The notes beneath the pieces were generated by a model that did not search any database, was not told where the DNA came from, and saw only the letters and a program-made list of their open reading frames with translations. From the NCBI GenBank assembly GCA_007128075.1, contig SKYD01000139.1, forward strand, positions 1-28,254: a DNA stretch of 28,254 bases. Reading direction: 5' to 3'. Positions 1 through 8,311 of this stretch are shown here, in pieces. Numbering within the stretch: position 1 is the first letter of the stretch; each line of letters begins with the position of its first letter. Source of the DNA: Thiorhodovibrio sp. (GTDB lineage: Bacteria > Pseudomonadota > Gammaproteobacteria > Chromatiales > Chromatiaceae). Made by a program: the position numbers and the translations under genes.

Positions 1-1
1 T

Positions 2-1999
2 GCCGCTCATCTGTCCAAAGGGTGCCAACGGTAACGCCCATTGCGCCCGCAGCCCGGCGGCATCGAGCGCCAAACTGACATTGGTATTAGAAAAATCAAT
101 GATCTCCAGCGCCGGGTCGGTAAGTAGGCTGTAGCGCCCCTCACCAATGGCCAGTTGGGCATCGGCAGTGAGCTGATTCGCCTGATTGCGCACTGTGGCT
201 TGTGCGGTGACAGCCCCGCGCAGCCGATGCTCGGCTGGCAACACCGCATCCAACAGCGCCAAGGGCAGCGCATCGGTCGTTAAACTCGCCTGCCAATCAT
301 CCTCGGCGCGATAGTCAACCTCGGCACAGCCGCCCGCATCCATGTCAGCATGACGCACACAAAAAGGCTCAGTGGTGAGATGCAGCCCATCAAGCGTAAA
401 GGGCATCGGTTCGGTCAACTGCCACTCACCAAACTCAGGATGTTGCAATGCCAGATTGCCCAAGGTGCCTTGATACAGCAGCGGATCATGGCTGGTGAGC
501 GACCCACGGCTGATCACAGACAGCCTCAATGGCTCGCCGTCGAGATGCAGCTCTAAACGATGGGTTTGCGGCTGACCATCGACAATCAATTGCACCCGGT
601 CAAAATTGAGATCACCAACGCTCAACGCCTGCCCATCAAGCTCAAGCTGCAAATCAGCCGCGTCGGTGTCGCTCAGATCAATCGCCACCGTGCCACTCAG
701 TTGCCCCAGACGCTGCTCATCCAGTGCCACATTGTCAGCGTTGATCGTCAAATTCACTGCGGGTTGGGTGAGATCGCCGCTGGCGCGACCGCTCACTTGC
801 ACCCGCCCCTGCGCCCCGGGCAATAGCTCATCAAGGTTCTGAGCATCGAGCGCAAAGACTAAGGTTTGGGTCTCGCCAAGTTGCCCACTGACCGCAAGCC
901 GACTCGCCCCCGAGGTCAGGATCAATTGCTTGATGGCAAGCTGCGCATTGTCAAGCTGCACCTGCCCGTGACCACTCAGCGGATAATCGCGCAGTTGACC
1001 GGACAGATTGACCAAATCAAGCTCCGCGCCCCAATCATCATCGCTGTAATAGCCATGCGCTTTCAGGTGACCGTCAAGCTGCCCGGGCCAGTCGGCATCA
1101 TAGTGCCCGGGATCAAGCGCCGTCCATTGCACCTCAACTGCTCCGCGCAACAACGGCGACCACACCAATTCGCCATGACCTTGAATGGTACCGCCCAAGG
1201 TCGCAATGTCGAACTGTTCAAGCTGGGTCGCGGCAAAGTCGATGACCTGACCGCGCAAGGTCAAGGTCTCGACTGTTGGCAGCTCGGGGCTGGTTAATGC
1301 GCTAGCGAGTGCATAGTCAAGCTCGGCAAGTGTACCCTGAAGCTGCACACTGCCCTGTGGAGAAGTCAGAGCTGGGGAACTGCCATCCTGTGGCCAAGTC
1401 AACGCCTGCCATTCGGCGTTGAGGTGTAGCACGCCGGAGGTCGCAATTGCCCCGGTCATGGTCAACTGTTGCAGATGCAGTGCGGGATCCTCACCAGGTC
1501 TGACAGTGAGTCCGTTCACGGTTGCTGCATCCAGTTGAATGGCAACCGGCAATGTGATCGTCGAAAGATCCAGCGGCTCGGGCGCTTGGGCTGGCGCAGT
1601 CGTTGGCAGCAGGGTGACTTCCAGATCATGCAGCACCAGTTGTTCGATGCGCAGCGGCTCGCCTTCTAGCAATTGTTGGGGATGCCAATGCAGCTCAATC
1701 TGCTCACAGCCAAGCGCAAGATCATCGAGATAAACCCGCACCTGCTTTAGCCACAGTTGATCGATCAGCCGCCCCTCAACGCCGCCAATCTCAATCATCG
1801 GCAATAAATCGGCAACCGTGGTGAGCGTGACTTTGGCACCGCTGGGGGTGGCGATCATCCAGGCAAGCGCAAGCACCAGTGATCCGACGATGATCAGCGG
1901 GGTGAGCGGAATCAGCCACCAACGGCGTTGCCGCCGTTTGGGTGACGGTGCATCAGATGCTGATGTCTCGTCTGGGGCTGTTTGTGTGGATTGACTCAT
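2..1999 (-). CDS. tamB: TamB, N-terminal part (cut by the left window edge)
   Basis: An open frame of 666 codons starts at the ATG at 1999 and runs off the left edge without a stop. TamB is the inner-membrane-anchored, periplasm-spanning partner of TamA, and in the family it forms a long beta-structured groove implicated in outer-membrane protein assembly and lipid transport. Residues 1-25 are hydrophilic and end in a basic stretch (KRRQRR). They are followed by a single hydrophobic segment at about 27-48, fitting an uncleaved signal anchor. The rest visible is a monotonous series of hydrophobic/polar alternating strands rich in Leu, Gln and Asp, as in AsmA/TamB proteins. The ATG overlaps the tamA stop (ATGA), so translation is probably coupled. 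The C-terminal DUF490-type region lies outside the window. Identity rests on this architecture plus the tamA neighbour. Confidence 0.85.
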   Translation of the reverse strand, partial: MSQSTQTAPDETSASDAPSPKRRQRRWWLIPLTPLIIVGSLVLALAWMIATPSGAKVTLTTVADLLPMIEIGGVEGRLIDQLWLKQVRVYLDDLALGCEQIELHWHPQQLLEGEPLRIEQLVLHDLEVTLLPTTAPAQAPEPLDLSTITLPVAIQLDAATVNGLTVRPGEDPALHLQQLTMTGAIATSGVLHLNAEWQALTWPQDGSSPALTSPQGSVQLQGTLAELDYALASALTSPELPTVETLTLRGQVIDFAATQLEQFDIATLGGTIQGHGELVWSPLLRGAVEVQWTALDPGHYDADWPGQLDGHLKAHGYYSDDDWGAELDLVNLSGQLRDYPLSGHGQVQLDNAQLAIKQLILTSGASRLAVSGQLGETQTLVFALDAQNLDELLPGAQGRVQVSGRASGDLTQPAVNLTINADNVALDEQRLGQLSGTVAIDLSDTDAADLQLELDGQALSVGDLNFDRVQLIVDGQPQTHRLELHLDGEPLRLSVISRGSLTSHDPLLYQGTLGNLALQHPEFGEWQLTEPMPFTLDGLHLTTEPFCVRHADMDAGGCAEVDYRAEDDWQASLTTDALPLALLDAVLPAEHRLRGAVTAQATVRNQANQLTADAQLAIGEGRYSLLTDPALEIIDFSNTNVSLALDAAGLRAQWALPLAPFGQMSG

Positions 2000-3756
2000 A
2001 AATCAGGCCCTAGCACCAGATGTAGCCGCACCGGATAGTCTTTTGACCCCTCCTTGGTCAGCGGCAGGGCAACATCAAAGCGCACCTGACCAATCGGCGA
2101 GCGCCAGCGCACCCCGACTCCGGCGCTGGCTTCAATCTGATCGGGATAGTCGGGATCAAAAGCGTTGCCAAAATCTGTAAACACCGCGCCACTCCAGTTG
2201 CCCTGAATGCGACGCTCGAGCTCGACACTGCCCACGCCTAGATAACGACCGCCAACAGTGCGTCCCGTTCTGGGGTTTTTGGGGCCTAAGCTCTCAAATG
2301 CCCAGCCGCGCAGGGTGCTATCACCGCCGGCAAAAAAGCGGCGGCTGGTCGGGACATCATGGACATTGCGCGCCAAGGTGGCGCCAACATCGGCACGGGT
2401 AATCAGCCGATAGTCATCCCAAAAGCTTTTGATCCATTTGCCATGCACTAGGCCGCTTAAATAGTGCGAGGTTCCAGAGCCAGAGAGCAACGCGGCCCGA
2501 AGCCGATAGCCATCGTTGGTAAACATTGCGCTGTCACTGATGGTGCGTGACCACGAGGCATGAAGCACCAGATAGCTGCCGATGGGCGAGCGGGCATCAA
2601 TGACCGAGGCATCTTCATAGGTGTAATCCACACCAAACGCTTGTCGCCAGCCGCGGCGGGTGACGGTCGAATAGGCGGTTGCAAGCGTGTAGCGATGTCC
2701 TTTGCGGCTTGAGGTGTCAAAGGCGATCCACTCAGGGCGCACGCTGATGTAATCAGTGGTTGGCTGACCAATAGGAATCCGATAATCCACCATCGCCTGC
2801 TGGGCTTGGAGCGCCAGCATAGTCTCGGCGCGAAACCGATGTCCCCACTCATTGAGATGGCGCCGCCGCCATTCAAGCGTGGTGCGCGGACCAACATCAG
2901 TGCCATAGCCAAGCCCCAAGCGGTATTGATTGGCTTTGTTGGCGCTGGCGATGACCTCAATCGGCACCCTGTGGTCATCGCTTGCTGCTTCCAACTGTGG
3001 AATCAGCTCAATGGTTTGAAAATAATCGGTCGCCAACAGCCGACTTTGCAACAGCAAAAGCTGATTAGAATCGTAAACATCCCCGGGCTGAAACGGCAGA
3101 TAGCGCCGAATCAGACGCTCGTTGAGCAGGTCTTGCTGAAAACTGACCTGACCAAAGCGATAGCGCGGGCCAGTCTCGACATGAAACGCGACCTGTGCCG
3201 CCAGTGCCTCGGGATCAACCAACACCCGATGGCGGGGCAACCACACATCGAGATAGCCCGCCCGCGCAAACGCCGCAAGCACTTCATTTTTGGCATCTTC
3301 ATAGTCTGCATGCAGCAACACCGCCCCGGGCTTGAGTGGAAATTCGAGCGGGCGAGCCGGATCATCCGCACCAGGGCCAAACACCTGATAATCGACTTCG
3401 GTTACGCGCACTGGCTCGCCAGGGGCGATACGATAGGTGGCAACCCACGGACGCTCGCCATCACCGGGTTCGAGATCAGCGTCAACGCTGACATTGTAAA
3501 GCCCAAAGGGTTTTAGCGCGGTGCGAATCTGTGCAGGTGCGTGGCGATGACGAATGCGAATCCCCGCCTCCGTCAGATCAGGCGCAGCGCGGTCGCGTTT
3601 TATCCACAACAGCGCCCGCACATTGTCTTTATAGATGTCTTCAATGCCCTCGATGCGCACCTCAACACGCGCTGCGAGACTGATCAGCGGTAGACACAGC
3701 AATAGCACCACAAGCAAATAGCGCAGTGAGGTGGGGGAACAGTGGGAGGTAGACAT
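1996..3756 (-). CDS. tamA: TamA, outer-membrane Omp85-family assembly factor
   Basis: The 586-residue protein begins with a signal peptide (hydrophobic core about 13-27, ending LISLAA) and continues with POTRA-like repeats to about residue 280. The C-terminal half is a beta-barrel typical of Omp85 proteins. The loop motif FAGGDSTLRGW, with R483-G484, matches the conserved RG(F/Y/W) loop that folds into the barrel in this family. The protein ends in LGPDL, like the LGPEL end I recall for E. coli TamA. It should sit in the outer membrane and work with TamB, whose start codon overlaps its stop. No purine-rich ribosome-binding site is visible before the ATG at 3756; the 15 bases between it and the upstream restriction gene are pyrimidine-rich. 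Translation may therefore depend on coupling or on a weak start. Confidence 0.9.
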   Translation of the reverse strand: MSTSHCSPTSLRYLLVVLLLCLPLISLAARVEVRIEGIEDIYKDNVRALLWIKRDRAAPDLTEAGIRIRHRHAPAQIRTALKPFGLYNVSVDADLEPGDGERPWVATYRIAPGEPVRVTEVDYQVFGPGADDPARPLEFPLKPGAVLLHADYEDAKNEVLAAFARAGYLDVWLPRHRVLVDPEALAAQVAFHVETGPRYRFGQVSFQQDLLNERLIRRYLPFQPGDVYDSNQLLLLQSRLLATDYFQTIELIPQLEAASDDHRVPIEVIASANKANQYRLGLGYGTDVGPRTTLEWRRRHLNEWGHRFRAETMLALQAQQAMVDYRIPIGQPTTDYISVRPEWIAFDTSSRKGHRYTLATAYSTVTRRGWRQAFGVDYTYEDASVIDARSPIGSYLVLHASWSRTISDSAMFTNDGYRLRAALLSGSGTSHYLSGLVHGKWIKSFWDDYRLITRADVGATLARNVHDVPTSRRFFAGGDSTLRGWAFESLGPKNPRTGRTVGGRYLGVGSVELERRIQGNWSGAVFTDFGNAFDPDYPDQIEASAGVGVRWRSPIGQVRFDVALPLTKEGSKDYPVRLHLVLGPDL

Positions 3757-3771
3757 GGATCAACAGGGAGG

Positions 3772-6700
3772 TTATAGATATTTTTTCATTACCGCTTCTT
3801 TTTGTGCAGGTGCTGCGTCGATGATGGCTTGAGCATCGGTGATCTGTTGTTCTAGGGCTTGGATTTTGGTAACAAACTGTTTTTGTTCAGTCAATGAAAT
3901 TACTGGGATCATAAAGTGTTCAATGTCCGCTGTATTTATACTTGGATACAAACCTTTACCCATTTTTTCAATCATTTGATTTTGAAGAAACGAACCAAAA
4001 AGAAGATAATAAAGATACTTAGGCAGTATTTTATCTTTATTAGTGCGCAACACAGCAAACCCTGTTGATGCTAATATTTTTTCTGGAAGATTAATTAGAT
4101 AGGCAAAAGATTTCAGATTAGGTCTTACTGTAGACAACAAAATATCGTGTTCCCTAACAATGCGTCTTGCTCTTAGTGGAGCATCATTAGGTTTTAGTTG
4201 ATTGCTAAAATCAATTTTCCCAGTTTCGGCTTCAACAGATGAAATATCCAAGTAAACAAAATAACCTGTGCCAAAAAGTTCCTCTGGCTCACCAGATTCA
4301 GGGTTTACTTTAATAAGTTTTGATGCTCTTTCTAATTTTCCATCATTTTCTGCATTTAAAACAATATTAGCAATATCTGAATAAGCTCTTTTAATTTGAG
4401 ATCTAGCAGATTCAACTTTTTTGTCAATTAAATTACATTCTTTAAATATTAAATTTTGTATATTGATAGGCGGCAACGGAATTTTGAAATTTGAAATTTC
4501 TTGTGTATTTATTTCTTTATATTTAGAACCAGTCGGGACAAGGTTCTCAAAAAATGGGCGCAAATAGCTTAAGATATAGTAAAGATATTCATGATGAATT
4601 AGCCTTGAATCACAAATAAAATTTTTATACCCCTGATTAGTCGCTGTTGGAACAATGTTGATGCAAACTTCTCCAATAGTGGCACGACTCGAAAAAATAA
4701 CAGTATTGACCGGAAGTAAAGTTGTTGCTTTTAATCCTTCCTCTGTAATTTTCTTTTGTGTATCTTTTAGATATTTTTCTTTGGTATCCACCAAGGTTGC
4801 CCAACAAATATCGCCATTGTCCCAGAAAGCAGGATTTTTTGTGTCAGGTGTTCCACCATTAAGGATTTTGGTAATATCTCCAAGCTTTTTTAGTGGCCAT
4901 TTACTGATCGCTTCAACACTCTTTTTAGCAGCAAGTGAAAATTGCTTTTCAAACACAGTCCTTGAAAAATTTAGCATGTCCACTAACCGCGCTGTATTGG
5001 CGACTTCGCTTAATTCGGGCGGAATTTCTCCCAACATACCCTCAAAATTCGCAATAATTTGGCTATTCAGCTTGGTTGGATTGTTGCGCGTGAAGCGGAT
5101 TGGATTATCGTGATCGGGACCATCGTAAAGCGCGGTAATGTGCTTGCCATTCGGCTCCTCGATGAGCTTGATCCCCTCATCGCCCTTGGCGCTACTCCAT
5201 TCATAACCAAGAAACTGCTTAATCTCTTTGCTACCAGAAGGGCTGCGGATGATAAGCACTGGATTGGTTTGTTCCAAGGCAAGACAAAAATAATAGAGTT
5301 TATCGCGCTCAACAGATTGCACCATCGCAAGATAACGCTTTGCAATTTCAGCCGTTTGCTCAGTCTCGCTCAGTGCCTTGAATTTTTTGGATTTACGCAG
5401 CTTGGCAAGTTCGGTGCTGGCGTTAAATTTGTCATGATACGGCTGGAAATGTTCATGTGATTGCCAACCTCCATCTGCCTCGCTACGCAATAGGCTTTGA
5501 TAGTCTGCCAAAGGGACATTGATATGTTCGCAATACTGCGCGATTAGATCACCGTCGTTATAAATTGCTTGTTTGCGTAAATTTGCAGCACAACCCTTAA
5601 ACCATTCATTCACCCGCTCAAAGTAATGGTCAGCGGCATCTGGCTGGCTAAGTTTGCGGCGCAAGAATAGGGTCACGGTATTGGTGCCGGTTTTGCCAAA
5701 GGTGCCACTGCCAAACTCCGCAATCGCAACAATATCAAAATACTTCAATAAAATTTCACGGGCGCGGATGTAAGATAGACCGCTATTAGAAAGGATTGAT
5801 GAGGGCAAAATAATTGCCGCCACACCACCGCTTTTAAGTAATTGCTTGGCGCGTTCAACAAAGAAAGTTTCAATGCAGTTCGCTGTCGCTGGATCATTGA
5901 TCGTTTCAGTCAGCGAATATGCTTGACGCTCTTCGTTAGGCAGTGTTTCTAAAAAACCGCGCACGCTATAGGGCGGATTGGCGATGAGTAAATCAAACAC
6001 TCCATCGCGGATTGCAGGAAAGGCATCGTGTTGATTCACCAAACCATCGCCATAGCAGATCTGGATGCCCTGTTGACCATACATAAATGCGGCAACCTTG
6101 GCGACCTTAGACAAGCGGTATTCTTTTTCAATACCAAACATCGCCCGATGATATTTCTCAGGATGGATTTCGGGCTGATGCTGTTCAAGCAGCGGCTGAA
6201 GCTGCAAGGCGAGTTCAGTGAGAAAATGACCTGCACCACAAGCATAATCAATCGCCAGTGGTGGCTCAGGATTGAGCACCAGACGCTCTAAAGGCAGACT
6301 CATCACAATAAAGCGGCAGATCGGCATCGGGGTAAAAAATTGCCCTTCGCTTTGCTTGATCCCCTGATCGAGAAAATACTCGAACATATCGCCTAAAAAT
6401 TGGCTATGACCATTGGGGTTCGTGAGACAAATGTCTTGCCACATCTGCAAGACTTTTAATAGCACCTCGGCATTTTGGTAAAAGAGCCGCTCATTGTGAA
6501 CATTGATAAAAGAAAAGTCGTTATTGGTAAAAAACTTTTGCTGAATAAACAAATTCCACACCGCCCGCTGGGTGGCATCTGGATTTTGGCGGATAAAGCG
6601 TAGTGCTTGACTGACATCGTTTTGGTTAATATAAGTGATGTCCTCACCAAGAAATTTGCCCATGCCAGATTGATAAAGCTGCTGCAAACGATCCATAAGA

Positions 6701-7701
6701 TCGAAGTGACTGTCGTAAGCAACCCCTTTCCAGTAAAATTTGAGATCATTGGGGTTTTCGATCTCATCCACTAATTTACAAAGAAATAGGTTAACCAGCT
6801 TATCAAACGCATTTTCACGACCAGACACATTGTGCTGGCGGAGAATCGTGGTAAATTCGTGGTATTTTTTCTGTTGATTTGTCGCAGAAATGGCATAAAG
6901 ATCGGCTAATGAATACTTATCTTTGCCGATTTGATAAGGCTGGATATTGTCTTCAAAAATACCCTTGGTGGTGAAATCAAGCTTGTAAGTGTCGCGCCAG
7001 ACGCTAAACCGCTCTTCTACATTATTGGCGTGACGAAAGGTTTTGAATAAAGGATTTGCAATGAGATACTGATCGTTATCACGATGTGCGATGATATAAC
7101 TTTGGTAGCTCAGTGTTGATTTTTCAAAGGCAGAGCTATAAAGACACAAAAACCGCGTTTCGCTGATTTGCTGGGCATAGCTAAACAATTGATCGCCGTC
7201 GTTTAATGTTTTATTCCAGGCTTTTTTGAACTCACTGCCCGCAGTTTTGCACTCAAAAAGCACCAGAGGCTTCATCAAATTATCTTTGATCAAAATATCA
7301 GCGCGACCGCCGCTGGCTCCATGTCCCACTTTCCAGCGCGGCTCAAGCTCAATGTGTTCGGGTTTGTAGCCCTTTGCTAGCAAACGGTGAACGCACTCAA
7401 ATACGACAAAATTTTCATTTGCCGCAAAATTGCAAATCTGGCGTTCGTTGACAATCAGTCCATCCGATTCAGGGTAAATAATCAACTGCTTGTCGATATC
7501 GACACTTAAACAAGTAGCACCAATGATTTTAGTGTAAATCGATTGCTGCTTGGCAAAGCCAAGAAACTCAAGCAAAGCAGGGAAATTATCTTGAGAAATC
7601 ATTTTGATATGTAACTGAGCATGCATGTCCTTTGGCAACGAGATCGCGCAAGCCATTTTCAGGCAGTGCCCCAAGTTGCGCATAGACAATAATCTGGTCA
7701 C
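3772..7701 (-). CDS. Single-chain restriction-modification enzyme (nuclease + N6-adenine methylase + two-part specificity module)
   Basis: The 1309-codon frame carries all functions of a type IIG/IIB-like enzyme in one chain. An N-terminal PD-(D/E)XK nuclease has D135 (GGRADILI) and E150-C-K152 (VLFECK). A gamma-class adenine methylase follows, with motif I DYACGAGHF at 485-493 and catalytic NPPY at 575-578. From about W935 there is a type I HsdS-like module with two target-recognition halves. A helical spacer separates them at about 1085-1120, and the chain ends in a coiled-coil tail (about 1270-1309). No helicase/translocase motifs are seen, so it is not an HsdR. Two recognition halves predict a bipartite site. 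The start is uncertain: GTG 7701 is the outermost, while ATG 7683, 7656, 7626 and 7602 are alternatives. The nuclease homology could begin as late as 7602 (MISQDNFPALLEFLGF). Segments of the specificity module are strongly AT-rich (14 G+C in the 60 bases from 4441), unlike the methylase part (28 in the 60 from 5941). Confidence 0.85.
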   Translation of the reverse strand: MTRLLSMRNLGHCLKMACAISLPKDMHAQLHIKMISQDNFPALLEFLGFAKQQSIYTKIIGATCLSVDIDKQLIIYPESDGLIVNERQICNFAANENFVVFECVHRLLAKGYKPEHIELEPRWKVGHGASGGRADILIKDNLMKPLVLFECKTAGSEFKKAWNKTLNDGDQLFSYAQQISETRFLCLYSSAFEKSTLSYQSYIIAHRDNDQYLIANPLFKTFRHANNVEERFSVWRDTYKLDFTTKGIFEDNIQPYQIGKDKYSLADLYAISATNQQKKYHEFTTILRQHNVSGRENAFDKLVNLFLCKLVDEIENPNDLKFYWKGVAYDSHFDLMDRLQQLYQSGMGKFLGEDITYINQNDVSQALRFIRQNPDATQRAVWNLFIQQKFFTNNDFSFINVHNERLFYQNAEVLLKVLQMWQDICLTNPNGHSQFLGDMFEYFLDQGIKQSEGQFFTPMPICRFIVMSLPLERLVLNPEPPLAIDYACGAGHFLTELALQLQPLLEQHQPEIHPEKYHRAMFGIEKEYRLSKVAKVAAFMYGQQGIQICYGDGLVNQHDAFPAIRDGVFDLLIANPPYSVRGFLETLPNEERQAYSLTETINDPATANCIETFFVERAKQLLKSGGVAAIILPSSILSNSGLSYIRAREILLKYFDIVAIAEFGSGTFGKTGTNTVTLFLRRKLSQPDAADHYFERVNEWFKGCAANLRKQAIYNDGDLIAQYCEHINVPLADYQSLLRSEADGGWQSHEHFQPYHDKFNASTELAKLRKSKKFKALSETEQTAEIAKRYLAMVQSVERDKLYYFCLALEQTNPVLIIRSPSGSKEIKQFLGYEWSSAKGDEGIKLIEEPNGKHITALYDGPDHDNPIRFTRNNPTKLNSQIIANFEGMLGEIPPELSEVANTARLVDMLNFSRTVFEKQFSLAAKKSVEAISKWPLKKLGDITKILNGGTPDTKNPAFWDNGDICWATLVDTKEKYLKDTQKKITEEGLKATTLLPVNTVIFSSRATIGEVCINIVPTATNQGYKNFICDSRLIHHEYLYYILSYLRPFFENLVPTGSKYKEINTQEISNFKIPLPPINIQNLIFKECNLIDKKVESARSQIKRAYSDIANIVLNAENDGKLERASKLIKVNPESGEPEELFGTGYFVYLDISSVEAETGKIDFSNQLKPNDAPLRARRIVREHDILLSTVRPNLKSFAYLINLPEKILASTGFAVLRTNKDKILPKYLYYLLFGSFLQNQMIEKMGKGLYPSINTADIEHFMIPVISLTEQKQFVTKIQALEQQITDAQAIIDAAPAQKEAVMKKYL

Positions 7702-7714
7702 GGAAAATCATCAA
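7686..7714 (-). promoter_or_regulatory. Candidate sigma70 promoter for the restriction-modification gene
   Basis: On the minus strand, TTGATG (7714-7709) and TATTGT (7691-7686) are separated by 17 bases and each matches the consensus at four of six positions. Transcription would start near 7679. That would exclude the GTG at 7701 and the ATG at 7683 as start codons and favour an ATG at 7656, 7626 or 7602. An AAAGGA lies one base before ATG 7626, too close for a normal ribosome-binding site there. Weak matches, so only tentative. Confidence 0.3.
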
Positions 7715-7734
7715 GTTTTTGAAGAAACCATAAT

Positions 7735-8187
7735 TTAAGGCGACTGCCGAATCTGCTCAAGTGCGCGCTGATAGCGTTGCTGCAATGGTGCTGGCCAGCC
7801 GGCTTGTTTTGCCCCCGCACAGCCGCCAAGTGCGTTAAGCTCGATGAGTAAATTTTGTTCCATGCGCGCCCGTGCGTCGCGATAATCCCCTTCAGCAAAC
7901 AGATCGTCCTGCACGCCCAAGAGCGTGAGGCGATAGCGGCGGATCAATTCGCGGTTGAGATTGCCGCTGTTGCGATTGGCGACATCGCCGCGACAGCGGG
8001 CATTATACAAATCGAGCTTAAACGCAGCAGTGACCGCCTCAACGAGCAGATCATGGGTTGCCTGCTCAAACGCACCAATGGTCAGCGGTAGACACAATCC
8101 GATTACGCACCACAGTCGCCGGGCGCGTGATGCGCGAGTCGGGATTAACGGTCTTTTATTCGTATCTAAGACAAACACTCGATTCAT
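7735..8187 (-). CDS. Small exported protein of unknown function
   Basis: I do not recognise this 150-residue protein. From the ATG at 8187 it has a basic N-terminus (RASRARR at 18-24), a hydrophobic stretch at about 25-40 (LWCVIGLCLPLTIGAF), and then a soluble, helix-prone remainder with two cysteines (Cys65, Cys123). This fits a secreted or periplasmic protein with a long signal-peptide n-region and possibly one disulfide. A TTG at 8199 would add four residues. The ATG is preferred because it places the start about 30 bases after a plausible promoter. It lies divergent from lapB and reads toward the restriction gene and tamA, 33 bases upstream of the GTG at 7701. It may once have been directly followed by tamA. 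Confidence 0.65.
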   Translation of the reverse strand: MNRVFVLDTNKRPLIPTRASRARRLWCVIGLCLPLTIGAFEQATHDLLVEAVTAAFKLDLYNARCRGDVANRNSGNLNRELIRRYRLTLLGVQDDLFAEGDYRDARARMEQNLLIELNALGGCAGAKQAGWPAPLQQRYQRALEQIRQSP

Positions 8188-8225
8188 AGCTTTTATCAAG
8201 GCCCGCTCAACGGTTTAATTTCTGT

Positions 8226-8253
8226 ATGATAGCAGCCATGTTAGCATGTTCAA
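8226..8253 (-). promoter_or_regulatory. Candidate sigma70 promoter for the leftward unit (small exported protein, possibly through tamAB)
   Basis: On the minus strand, TTGAAC (8253-8248) and TATCAT (8231-8226) are 16 bases apart, matching consensus at four and five of six positions. The predicted transcript would start near 8219, about 32 bases before the ATG at 8187. The same bases read TATGAT on the plus strand (8225-8230), a possible -10 for lapB, but no matching plus-strand -35 was found. Confidence 0.4.
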
Positions 8254-8300
8254 ACCCTCACCCCCTAGATCGAGCGCGTTGGATCCCCTGCATTGTTGGC

Positions 8301-8304
8301 AGGA
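8301..8304 (+). promoter_or_regulatory. Ribosome-binding site that fixes the lapB start
   Basis: AGGA at 8301-8304 lies seven bases before the ATG at 8312. It decides that start over an in-frame upstream ATG at 8246, whose extra 22 residues (beginning MFKPSPP) look unlike any LapB N-terminus. Confidence 0.75.
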
Positions 8305-8311
8305 AAATTTG

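Noticed and set aside
2806..3516. Long plus-strand open frame opposite tamA.
   Set aside because: It is the antisense of a well-supported gene and its translation shows no family features.
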